From the NCBI GenBank assembly GCA_002438345.1, contig DJUJ01000061.1, forward strand, positions 2,339 through 9,767: DNA of 7,429 nt, given 5' to 3'. A model generated the notes under the pieces. It saw nothing but the letters and a program-made list of their open reading frames with translations, was not told the DNA's origin and made no database searches. Positions 1-5,528 of the stretch are shown here, piece by piece; the stretch's first letter is position 1, and each line of letters opens with the position of its first letter. Position numbers and translations under genes: made by a program. The DNA comes from Paenibacillus sp. UBA6285 (lineage in GTDB: Bacteria > Bacillota > Bacilli > Paenibacillales > Paenibacillaceae).

Positions 1-20
1 CATTTCCTCTATGCCAGTTG

Positions 21-35
21 TTTACACAGTGTAGA
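21..35. promoter_or_regulatory. Imperfect palindrome upstream of the first gene
   Basis: TTTACACAGTGTAGA is a near-perfect inverted repeat (6 of 7 arm positions) about 40 bases upstream of the first start codon. TTTACA could also serve as part of a -35 element, but no convincing -10 follows at the right distance. It is a possible regulator site only; nothing else supports it. Confidence 0.2.
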
Positions 36-73
36 ACCAAATAAGCGATTCAAGACGAGAGGAGAACTTAACT

Positions 74-976
74 ATGAATAAACTTTCTACAGCCATTATG
101 GCCTGCACACTTGCGCTTACATTACCGATGACGGCTCTTGCCGCTAATGTACCGAAGAACGGGCTGACTGCCACTCATCAGGAGTATCACATTACTGGGA
201 ATAAAATAGTGATGAAACTGCATCCGAAAGTGATCAATAATGTCACCATGGTGCCTGCTCGTGCTGTTTTTGAAGCCCTTGGATTTACAGTCAAATGGGA
301 TGGAAAAAAGAAGGAATTCCATGCGGAAAACGGAGAGAGAGAAACTGATTTTGTTATTGGAACAGACAGTTTTTTTGCCTATAGCTCTCATTCCCTTGGT
401 ATGACTGCACCCACTTCCCTTGGTACGGCTCCCGTTACAATCAGTGGCTCCGTTTATGTGCCTGTGGGACTGTTCCGTATTATACTTGGCAATGAAAATG
501 CCGTCGTTGTAAAGGACGGTAACATCAGTATTAATGGTGATAAAGTAAGCAAAGACGCCGACAAAAAGGGAACAGAGATTCCAAATCCCTATGTGAGCTA
601 TAATACTGTGGAGGATGCACGAAAGGCAATGGGCGTAGATTTTGCGGTTCCTTCATTGCTTCCGAAGAATTACAAGCAGGACGTTATTTCTATCATAAAT
701 GACACTGAGATTAAAATGGCACAGATTGTTTATCAGAATGGGGATAATAAACTGTATTATCGTGTATCGCAAAACTCCGGTGACATTAGCGGTGATTACA
801 ACGAGTATGAGACCACAAAAACTGTCGCCATAGGAGAGTTAAAGATTACACTGAAAGGAAATAAAGGACTTGTCTCCATAGCTTCTTGGGAAGCAAATGG
901 CTTCAACTATTGCTTGATGCCAGATAGTGCACTCTCCGTTGAAGAGTTACAAGCCATCATTAAAAGCATCATATAA
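74..976 (+). CDS. Secreted stalk-domain (copper amine oxidase N-terminal-like) protein with C-terminal DUF4367 domain
   Basis: The 300-residue product has a typical signal peptide: a Lys near the N-terminus, a hydrophobic core at residues 6-20, and an ALA-AN cleavage site near residue 23, with no Cys lipobox at the cleavage site. Residues about 45-155 look like the copper amine oxidase N-terminal ('stalk') domain of Bacillales and Clostridia; the signature is the MVPARAVFEALGFTVKWD segment at 59-76. That domain is usually a surface or wall-associated module, not an enzyme. Residues about 173-300 match the DUF4367 fold, including the GELKITLKGNKGLVSIASW region at 254-272. The same domain recurs in the membrane protein at 1708-2358. 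A ribosome site (GAGGAGA, 59-65) precedes the ATG by 8 bases. The gene lies 88 bases upstream of the sigma factor on the same strand, so co-transcription or regulation by it is plausible. The domain calls are firm; the function is unknown. Confidence 0.85.
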   Translation: MNKLSTAIMACTLALTLPMTALAANVPKNGLTATHQEYHITGNKIVMKLHPKVINNVTMVPARAVFEALGFTVKWDGKKKEFHAENGERETDFVIGTDSFFAYSSHSLGMTAPTSLGTAPVTISGSVYVPVGLFRIILGNENAVVVKDGNISINGDKVSKDADKKGTEIPNPYVSYNTVEDARKAMGVDFAVPSLLPKNYKQDVISIINDTEIKMAQIVYQNGDNKLYYRVSQNSGDISGDYNEYETTKTVAIGELKITLKGNKGLVSIASWEANGFNYCLMPDSALSVEELQAIIKSII

Positions 977-1000
977 TTCCAGTTATACACAATTATACCA

Positions 1001-1026
1001 ACCCGTAAATGGTTGATTTTCCGGGT
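1001..1026 (+). terminator. Weak hairpin between the secreted-protein gene and the sigma gene
   Basis: ACCCG and CGGGT can pair, extended by AAAT/ATTT across a small internal loop. No uninterrupted T-run follows (CGCTTGTTTG). It could attenuate or partly separate the first gene from the sigma operon. Weak as a terminator. Confidence 0.25.
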
Positions 1027-1064
1027 CGCTTGTTTGTGATGATTTTAGAGAAAGTGAGGGTATA

Positions 1065-1724
1065 ATGACGAATAATCCCGTCTTACTACAACCGTCCTTT
1101 AAATACCTTTTCAGGATTAAAACAGGTTTAAATTTTATCATTTATTTATGTCGTCTCTTCTTTGGCGAATATATTTACCTTAGTAGTGCAGCCAGCAACC
1201 AGCCAAGACTTAATTCTGATACGATGCAATCACAAGTCAGAGGCGCTGATATACTGCGAGTGGAGACTGCATTAAAGGAGCATGGTGATGCTCTCTTGCG
1301 GTTATCCCATTCCTATCTTCATAATATTTCTGATGCCGAAGATATCTTGCAGGAGACCTTAATCCAGATGCTACGGAAAGCACCGGTTTTTGAATGCCTG
1401 GAGCACGAAAAGGCTTGGTTATTGAGGGTAGCCATCAACTTATGCAAAAATAAAATTAAATATAACCATCGACGGCGCTGGGAGGAATTGTCTGAATCCC
1501 TCTCCCGTGAGATACCGGAGGATCTCTCCTTTGTGTGGGATACTGTCGCTTCGTTGCCAGTTAAGTATCGAGAGGTAATCCACCTGTTTTATCAAGAGGA
1601 TATGACTACCAAAAAGATAGCCAAGCTACTCGATAAGCAAGAGTCTACTGTTCGTTCCCTGCTACACCGGGCTAGGGGCTATTTAAAAGATGAATTAAAA
1701 GAGGTGTATGATTTTGAAGAATAA
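1065..1724 (+). CDS. ECF-type RNA polymerase sigma factor (sigma-70 family)
   Basis: This is a transcription initiation factor that would redirect RNA polymerase to a small regulon. Region sigma-2 spans about residues 68-137 and contains DAEDILQETLIQML and the KAWLLRVAINLCKN segment that ends region 2. Region sigma-4 spans about 158-207, with LPVKYREVIHLFYQEDMT and the recognition helix TVRSLLHRARGYLK. The linker is short and there is no sigma-1.1 or sigma-3, as expected of ECF factors. The ATG at 1065 has GTGAGGG just upstream, but the first 53 residues are unusual for the family and include a hydrophobic stretch (residues 22-40). Starting at Met54 (1224) would give 166 residues, close to normal ECF length, but no ribosome site is visible there. 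The 3' end overlaps the presumed anti-sigma gene by 17 bases, indicating translational coupling. The sigma-factor identity is firm; the start is uncertain. Confidence 0.9.
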   Translation: MTNNPVLLQPSFKYLFRIKTGLNFIIYLCRLFFGEYIYLSSAASNQPRLNSDTMQSQVRGADILRVETALKEHGDALLRLSHSYLHNISDAEDILQETLIQMLRKAPVFECLEHEKAWLLRVAINLCKNKIKYNHRRRWEELSESLSREIPEDLSFVWDTVASLPVKYREVIHLFYQEDMTTKKIAKLLDKQESTVRSLLHRARGYLKDELKEVYDFEE

Positions 1725-2358
1725 GTATCGACAGTTGCAGGAAATGATCTATGTAACACCGGATATGGAACAAAGGGTTTTGGCTCATTTAGCCCAGGCA
1801 GAGCAAAGTATATCCAAGGCGAAGAAGCCCGTTGTGCCCCGTATTCCTCTTAAGTTTGTGATTTCCATTGCAGCCTGTTTAGCCCTTGTGGTTTGTTTTA
1901 TGACGGTTAAGCCCTTTATAATGAAACCGGACACTCCTATACCACCTTTACTAACCACCTCACCCGTTATAGATTATGAGAGCCTGTCCCAGCTGTCTGA
2001 AAATCTTCCCTTTCAGCTTTATGTGCCTTCGAGTTTATCTAAAGATTATACACTGGAATCCAGTTCGATTCTGTTTGAGAGAACCGCCCAGCTGATTTAC
2101 TCAAGCAATACTGACAGAATTAAGTTCCAGATGACAGAAGGAGAGCTGGATGAGAGCGGAGATTTTATTGAATGTAAGCAAATCAAGATTGTTCCCTCAG
2201 ACTATGGTGAATTGACTATTAAAGGAAACAAAGACCTATTTTCTGTTGTATCATGGGCGCAGAACGGTTATTCCTTCTCAATTTCGACCAGTAAGCCCAT
2301 TTCACTAAAGACTATGGTTGGATTGGCTGAAAGTGTTGCTCCATACTCGTCCCAATAA
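1708..2358 (+). CDS. Membrane-anchored DUF4367 protein, probable anti-sigma factor
   Basis: The roughly 214-216-residue protein has a cytoplasmic N-terminal part (residues 1-47), one membrane segment (about 48-67, ISIAACLALVVCFM core) and an extracytoplasmic part. A Pro/Thr-rich spacer (71-87) leads to a DUF4367 domain (about 98-212) with YGELTIKGNKDLFSVVSWAQ at 166-185. This topology and the overlap with the upstream sigma gene fit an anti-sigma factor that holds the sigma factor at the membrane and senses an outside signal. The short N-terminal region has no clear zinc HxxxCxxC motif. Two starts are possible: ATG 1708, only 1-3 bases after AGAGGTG, or TTG 1714, which sits at better spacing from the same ribosome site; the protein differs by two residues. 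The anti-sigma role is inferred from context. The C-terminal domain is a relative of the one in the secreted protein at 74-976. Confidence 0.85.
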   Translation: MILKNKYRQLQEMIYVTPDMEQRVLAHLAQAEQSISKAKKPVVPRIPLKFVISIAACLALVVCFMTVKPFIMKPDTPIPPLLTTSPVIDYESLSQLSENLPFQLYVPSSLSKDYTLESSSILFERTAQLIYSSNTDRIKFQMTEGELDESGDFIECKQIKIVPSDYGELTIKGNKDLFSVVSWAQNGYSFSISTSKPISLKTMVGLAESVAPYSSQ

Positions 2359-2359
2359 T

Positions 2360-2395
2360 AAAAGAGGTAGGCACATAGTTGTGTCTGCCTCTTTT
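2360..2395 (+). terminator. Intrinsic terminator of the sigma/anti-sigma operon
   Basis: A 16-bp stem with two G-U pairs runs from AAAAGAGGTAGGCACA to TGTGTCTGCCTCTTTT around a 4-base loop. It begins one base after the stop codon of the membrane protein. The A-run/T-run flanks make it potentially active on both strands. Confidence 0.9.
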
Positions 2396-2499
2396 CAAAT
2401 TTATCTATCTGAACAGCTAGAAGCCTATCAGTGCCACTATTAATCCAAACAAAATCTCATTAGTTATAAAGCAAGCAAAGTTATTAAATGATAGGCACT
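2396..2499. other. Noncoding spacer with a small inverted repeat
   Basis: No coding potential is seen. GCCTATCA (2423-2430) and TGATAGGC (2489-2496) form an 8-bp inverted repeat about 58 bases apart. It sits at the decayed end of the transposase relic, so it may be incidental or a trace of the element's end. Confidence 0.3.
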
Positions 2500-2934
2500 T
2501 AAGCATTTATTTAAGACTGTGCTAGAAACTGCGTGGTAATCATGCTGCGTTACTTCTAGTAAGGTTGCGGTACTGGGACCGGGAATCGACTGAATTAAAT
2601 CATATTCTTAAATTTCTTCAGCCAGAGCATCTATGTTCTCTTCCAATCCAGATAGATGCTCTTGGTACTGAAGAATGAGTGAAATTAATACTTTCAGATT
2701 AACCAAGTGACTAGAGTACATGGTTTGCTGAAAAGGATTTTGTTTTGCCGCATTTAGCAGCCGCTCTACTCGCACACAGATCCAATTCTCTGAACGCCCT
2801 CGTCATGAGGAAAGCAGGTCTTTAATTCTTGACTTAAGTATCTCTTCGTCCGATTGCAATATCAAATATGAAGTTGAAACCTCATTTAAAAATCGAAGTG
2901 AGATACTAGAATAAATCTCCCCGAAATCTGACGC
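2500..2934 (-). pseudogene. Decayed IS110-family transposase fragment
   Basis: Reading the minus strand in one frame from 2934 gives a transposase-like protein interrupted by stops at 2805-2803 (TGA) and 2610-2608 (TAA). The pieces include FGEIYSSISLRFLNEV, then NPFQQTMYSSHLVNLK followed by LILQYQEHLSGLEENIDALA, then the segment EYDLIQSIPGPSTATLLEV. The last resembles the 'llqSIPGIG..tAa.il.EIG' block at the start of the transposase_20 domain of IS110-family enzymes. The coiled helical stretch before it is also typical. The catalytic DEDD N-terminal domain is missing, as is the Ser-containing C-terminal end. The frame is preserved despite the nonsense codons, so the fragment decayed by point mutation after truncation. 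The family match is from memory of its conserved blocks. Confidence 0.7.
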
Positions 2935-2991
2935 CTATACTTTGGAAGGTTTCTGTGTAATGCTGGTTCACAATGATCCGAAAGTCCAAAC

Positions 2992-3023
2992 AAAAAGCTA
3001 CCGAATTTCAAACCGGTAGCTTT
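2992..3023 (-). terminator. Intrinsic terminator of the XRE regulator gene
   Basis: On the minus strand a 10-bp perfect stem (AAAGCTACCG / CGGTAGCTTT, 10-base loop) is followed by a T-run (CTTTTTG). It lies about 55 bases beyond the stop codon of the regulator and would end its transcript. Confidence 0.85.
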
Positions 3024-3076
3024 GAGGATCGCCGACGGTCTATGCATCACCAATCTCCGATCTCCGATATACGTGT

Positions 3077-4000
3077 CTACTTTACTTTATTTAATAAGTT
3101 TGTCACCATTCTGCTCAATGTCCCTTGATCTACGAAAGGAGCAAGGCTTGCCAGCAGATCTGGGCTAAGATGTTCAGCTTCGACTCCACCAATCAACTTC
3201 TCGAGATTTTCCCTGTCCAGAAAAGGTGCGAGGCTTATGATCCGGTTCGCATCGATGGTGCCATCTGCAACCCGGTCTACCAAGCGGCTTAACGTTTCTC
3301 TGCTAATAAAGGGTGCCAGCCCTTGAACGGAATGCCAGCTCAAGCTGCCCTCTTCTGCTTGTTGTACCAACCGATCTACATGTTCTCTTCCAAGAAACGG
3401 GGCAATTCCAACAAGATTGTGCACTTCTAAGGAACCGTCAATCGATTTATCTACCAGTCGGCTTAATGTGTCGCTGCTGACGAACGGAGCGAGTCCAGTA
3501 ATGGCATTCCACACAATTTCGCCCTCTTCTGCCTGACGAACCAGTTCATCCAATGTACCTGTTCCAAGGAACGGAGCCAGCCGCATGATCACGTCTAACT
3601 TAAGGACGCTGCTGTCTAATCGTTCTGTAACCTTATGCAGAGCGCTTGCTTTTACAAACGGCGCTACTTTTACAAGCTCTTCCACCTCCACCTCACCGGT
3701 ATTGACCATCTCTGCAACTTGGTCCGGCCTGTTCTCTGCGATCTCCTCAACGATCGTTCCTAGGTGCTGGTGCTCCCGATTTTCTGCGTTGTCTCCTGCA
3801 TTTAAAATGTCGTCTACCGTTTTGCCGAATAACCTCGCAAACCGCGGAAGCGTTCCGATATCCGGTAGCGAGTCGCCCCGTTCCCATTTCGATACCGCTT
3901 GATGACTTACATTCAGTTGATCGGCAAGTTCCAATTGGGTCAGATCCTGGTCTTTGCGAAGCTTCGAAATATAAGCTCCAATTTTACGCAAGTCGAGCAT
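3077..4000 (-). CDS. XRE-family transcriptional regulator with seven C-terminal 29-residue repeats
   Basis: The start is set at ATG 4000, not at an upstream ATG at 4177, because GGAGG (4007-4011) lies 6 bases before it and the HTH begins right after. The product is 307 residues. Residues 5-67 form a helix-turn-helix of the XRE/HTH_3 type, with LTQLELADQLNVSHQAVSKW at 20-39 and the typical ERG.SLPDI.TL tail. Residues 111-307 consist of tandem 29-residue units beginning with xLAPF (111, 140, 169, 198, 227, 256, 285; the last is cut to 23 residues). A degenerate unit lacking APF lies at 82-110. Each unit looks like two short helices, so the tail is probably an alpha-solenoid for protein contacts or ligand sensing. 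No enzyme motif is seen. The gene stands alone with its own terminator and a palindrome upstream suggesting autoregulation. The target is unknown. Confidence 0.9.
   Translation of the reverse strand: MLDLRKIGAYISKLRKDQDLTQLELADQLNVSHQAVSKWERGDSLPDIGTLPRFARLFGKTVDDILNAGDNAENREHQHLGTIVEEIAENRPDQVAEMVNTGEVEVEELVKVAPFVKASALHKVTERLDSSVLKLDVIMRLAPFLGTGTLDELVRQAEEGEIVWNAITGLAPFVSSDTLSRLVDKSIDGSLEVHNLVGIAPFLGREHVDRLVQQAEEGSLSWHSVQGLAPFISRETLSRLVDRVADGTIDANRIISLAPFLDRENLEKLIGGVEAEHLSPDLLASLAPFVDQGTLSRMVTNLLNKVK
3080..3757 (-). repeat. Tandem 87-nt coding repeats (xLAPF units) within the XRE gene
   Basis: Seven in-frame units of 87 bases plus one degenerate unit encode the repeat tail of the regulator. 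After APF the next residue alternates strictly V, L, V, L, I, L, V. Odd units carry TLSRLV-type helices and even units (L/V)D(E/R)LV-type helices. The true building block is therefore a 58-residue (174-nt) pair. Confidence 0.85.
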
Positions 4001-4006
4001 TGTATA

Positions 4007-4011
4007 CCTCC
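4007..4011 (-). promoter_or_regulatory. Ribosome binding site fixing the XRE start
   Basis: GGAGG on the minus strand, 6 bases before ATG 4000. It favours the 307-residue form over the longer 366-residue reading from 4177. Confidence 0.85.
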
Positions 4012-4026
4012 AATAAAACAAAATGT

Positions 4027-4040
4027 ACAGTGCGCACTGT
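4027..4040. promoter_or_regulatory. Perfect 14-bp palindrome, candidate operator of the XRE regulator
   Basis: ACAGTGCGCACTGT is a perfect inverted repeat 26 bases upstream of the XRE start codon. On the minus strand TACATT overlaps its end and could act as a -10 element, which would place the palindrome between -35 and -10. A site there fits autorepression by a dimeric HTH protein. The promoter elements are weak; the palindrome is certain. Confidence 0.55.
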
Positions 4041-4099
4041 CGAAAACAGCATAGCATTTCCGCAAACGCAATCCTATCAAGCGATGGTTGAATTGTCAC

Positions 4100-4207
4100 A
4101 TGCGCTTTATTCAACTGCCGGTAGAATTGTCCAGATTGAAAATCGCCAGAGAGGATAGCCATATGATCCTGCAGCATCTGCGAGATCTGGAATCCACACG
4201 CCCTACA
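4100..4207 (-). pseudogene. Possible relic of a heptaprenyl diphosphate synthase component I-like gene
   Basis: In frame with the XRE gene but upstream of its real start, the minus strand reads ISQMLQDHMAILSGDFQSGQ and then FYRQLNKAH. This resembles the block around 'LAGDYFSGLYYSLL' in the non-catalytic HepS subunit of bacilli. A stop (4210-4208) precedes it and the resemblance fades downstream. Only about 30 residues are involved, recalled from memory, so this may be chance. If real, it is a small leftover of a lost gene. Confidence 0.25.
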
Positions 4208-4264
4208 CTACTTTTGTCACTTTCATTTATAGGTTTTTTTCTACAAATCATTTCCATTATCCTA

Positions 4265-4339
4265 CCCGTTAGCGCAGCAAGGCTGCCAATCGTGCTGGCA
4301 GCCTTGTCATGGTTGAACTATAGTTCCTCGTTAGTTCAA
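4265..4339. repeat. Interspersed palindromic repeat, copy A
   Basis: The copy begins with CCCGTTAGCGCAGCAA, then a 10-bp hairpin CAAGGCTGCC / GGCAGCCTTG (4278-4306), then GTTGAACTATAGTTCCTCGTTAG. It ends in a second inverted pair, TTGAACTA (4313-4320) with TAGTTCAA (4332-4339). Related modules recur at 5884-5935 and 7051-7119. The layout is like the small palindromic repeats scattered through many bacterial genomes. A second AT-rich pair, AATAGTT/AACTATT (4345-4375), follows and touches the stop codon of the next gene; it could serve as a weak terminator. Confidence 0.65.
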
Positions 4340-4374
4340 TAACGAATAGTTCGAAAATTGAAAACAATAACTAT

Positions 4375-4764
4375 TTAGAACGGTTTCCTTATGACTTTGA
4401 TGATGCGAGTACCACCGCGGATAAGCTTATTTGCTTGTTCACGGTTAATTCTTACTAGTACAGAAACATCAGTCGTGTTTTCAACGTCAAAGACTGAAAA
4501 AATTCGACCATTAGCGAACAATACACCTTTCAATTCCACTTTTTTCCCACGACTCGGTGTCGGAGGAGTTTTTTGAAATATCGTACGCTTAACTCCTGCT
4601 CGAATGAGACTACCTGCTTGTTTTGCAGTCGTCCGAACGCCGAATACCGGATCAATTTCGACTCCAGGTGACTTTGCCTCCACCTCAACAATTAGAAAAA
4701 AACGGTTACTAATCTTTGCTATACTATTCGCTCCAATGGTTACCGGCTGTGCTGTTTTTGCCAA
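4375..4764 (-). CDS. Hypothetical protein, 129 residues, internal duplication
   Basis: I do not recognise this family. The product starts at TTG 4764. The start is supported by GGAGTGATG (4769-4777 read on the minus strand), a good match to the Bacillales anti-Shine-Dalgarno, 9 bases from the start codon; no in-frame ATG is nearby. The protein is basic, Ile/Val-rich, and has no signal peptide or membrane segment. It contains two related halves: NRFFLIVEVEA followed by VRTTAKQAGSLIRAGVKRTI (residues about 20-62), and GRIFSVFDVEN followed by VRINREQANKLIRGGTRIIK (about 86-123). These are joined by a Pro/Lys linker (KTPPTPSRGKK, 65-75). The duplicated beta-rich fold suggests a small structural or binding protein, possibly an internal dimer. 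A CATATGATA motif upstream resembles sporulation sigma-E/K -10 boxes, but no matching -35 is seen. Function unknown. Confidence 0.75.
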   Translation of the reverse strand: MAKTAQPVTIGANSIAKISNRFFLIVEVEAKSPGVEIDPVFGVRTTAKQAGSLIRAGVKRTIFQKTPPTPSRGKKVELKGVLFANGRIFSVFDVENTTDVSVLVRINREQANKLIRGGTRIIKVIRKPF

Positions 4765-4975
4765 GTTACATCACTCCCTCGAGCTATCATATGGGGGATG
4801 TAAAACATTGGATCTAGATAATCGCCTAGTCACCTTATTATTCGATTTCTGGTTTCATGACCTATTCCTGAGTCTTTAAAGTTTATACCACAGAGCCCGC
4901 CTGATCAGTCACGCTTAAGCCATCACGTCCGTGAAAATAGGGGGTGGACTTACTTCTACATAAAATCATCTTTGT
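4765..4975. other. Intergenic region upstream of the 129-residue protein
   Basis: There are no convincing coding frames. It contains the short palindromes GCTTAAGC (4913-4920) and CACGTCCGTG (4924-4933, four-base arms), and the CATATGATA motif near the start of the downstream gene. The 211 bases may hold a promoter and a 5' leader for the gene ending at 4375. I see no known riboswitch class. Confidence 0.4.
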
Positions 4976-5389
4976 CTACTTATACAGCTTAAGTACTGCT
5001 TCGATAATAATCCAGAACCCAAGCAAACCTAATACAATACCAGCAACCTTTTCGGACCACTCGCCTAAAAAACGTTTGAATTTTGAACCAAATGCAAGCC
5101 CTAAAAAGGTAAAAATAAATGCTTGAAGAGCAATAAGAAGAATAGTAAGTGCTACAGGCACATCTATGAGTCCTATAGAAAATCCAACTGCCAATTCATC
5201 TAAGGAAATGCTTAGAGCAGTCATGATAAGCGTCCAACCAACAAGATTTCGTTCTAGCTTTTCCCCTTCTTTAGTTAGATGTGACGAAGGAATGAAAGGG
5301 CATAGACCCGTTGAGACATGGGAGTGAAAATCGCTAGGGGCGACATGGAGACGTGCAGAAATGGAACAAATTAGGTGATATGCTCTCAC
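4976..5389 (-). pseudogene. C-terminal half of a MntP-like (DUF204) manganese efflux pump fused to unrelated N-terminal sequence
   Basis: The 137-residue frame starts at GTG 5389. Residues about 50-137 carry three membrane helices (about 50-74, 78-100, 114-134) with the SISLDELAVGFSIGL motif containing the family's conserved Asp, and a C-terminal GIVLGLLGFWIIIEAVL helix. MntP/DUF204 proteins are about 180-200 residues with two such three-helix halves; only the second is present. The first 38 or so residues (Cys/His/Ser-rich, low hydrophobicity) look like chance translation of foreign DNA beginning near 5275-5283. A weak AGGA lies 6 bases before the GTG. Some DUF204-like proteins work as half-size dimers, so residual function cannot be excluded, but truncation by insertion or recombination is the simpler reading. 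Confidence 0.7.
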
Positions 5390-5421
5390 CTTTATTCCTG
5401 CATGCCCTTACAGTTGTTCCA
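5283..5421. other. Structured foreign segment at the MntP truncation point
   Basis: The segment contains three nested inverted repeats: AAGGGCAT (5296-5303) with ATGCCCTT (5402-5409), TGGAACAA (5362-5369) with TTGTTCCA (5414-5421), and a hairpin AGGTGA/TCACCT (5373-5391). The outermost pair interlocks with the second rather than enclosing it. It could be the end of a mobile element or a structured RNA remnant. I cannot assign it to a known family. Confidence 0.4.
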
Positions 5422-5528
5422 AACCACCGCCTCTTCTGTTTCCTTCTTATCTCACAATTAGCTAATGGTGAAATCCTGCGAATTCATGAGCCTGAGTGAG
5501 AAAACTAAATTAAATTGAGGGAGTTCAA
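5422..5528. other. Short spacer with weak hairpin after the membrane-protein gene
   Basis: No gene is seen. AATTGA (5513-5518) and TCAATT (5525-5530) form a 6-bp hairpin touching the stop codon of the membrane-protein gene. On its own it is too weak to be called a terminator. Confidence 0.3.

Noticed and set aside
1061..1066. TATAAT as a -10 promoter for the sigma gene
   Set aside because: No -35 box at 16-18 bases upstream (the best candidates are 21-25 away), and it would make the first ATG untranslatable. Kept only as a remark on the start choice.
3053..3068. Tandem CTCCGAT repeat
   Set aside because: Only two 7-base copies; expected by chance and without context.
3585..3902. Plus-strand open frame of 105 codons opposite the XRE gene
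   Set aside because: It is the antisense shadow of the HTH and repeat coding region, with Ser/Thr-rich composition and no ribosome site.
4001..4177. N-terminal extension of the XRE regulator from ATG 4177
   Set aside because: No ribosome site at 4177, while GGAGG with ideal spacing precedes ATG 4000 and the HTH domain starts immediately after it. The candidate operator and promoter also lie inside the extension.
4278..4306. 10-bp hairpin CAAGGCTGCC/GGCAGCCTTG as a terminator
   Set aside because: No T-run follows on either strand, and it is part of an interspersed repeat module seen again at 7051-7119.
4944..5126. Plus-strand open frame opposite the MntP-like fragment
   Set aside because: Overlaps the conserved DUF204 coding sequence on the other strand and has no features of its own.
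5283..5421. yybP-ykoY manganese riboswitch upstream of the MntP-like gene
   Set aside because: The pump's first half is missing and the segment lies inside the chimeric reading frame. I could not find the conserved riboswitch core.
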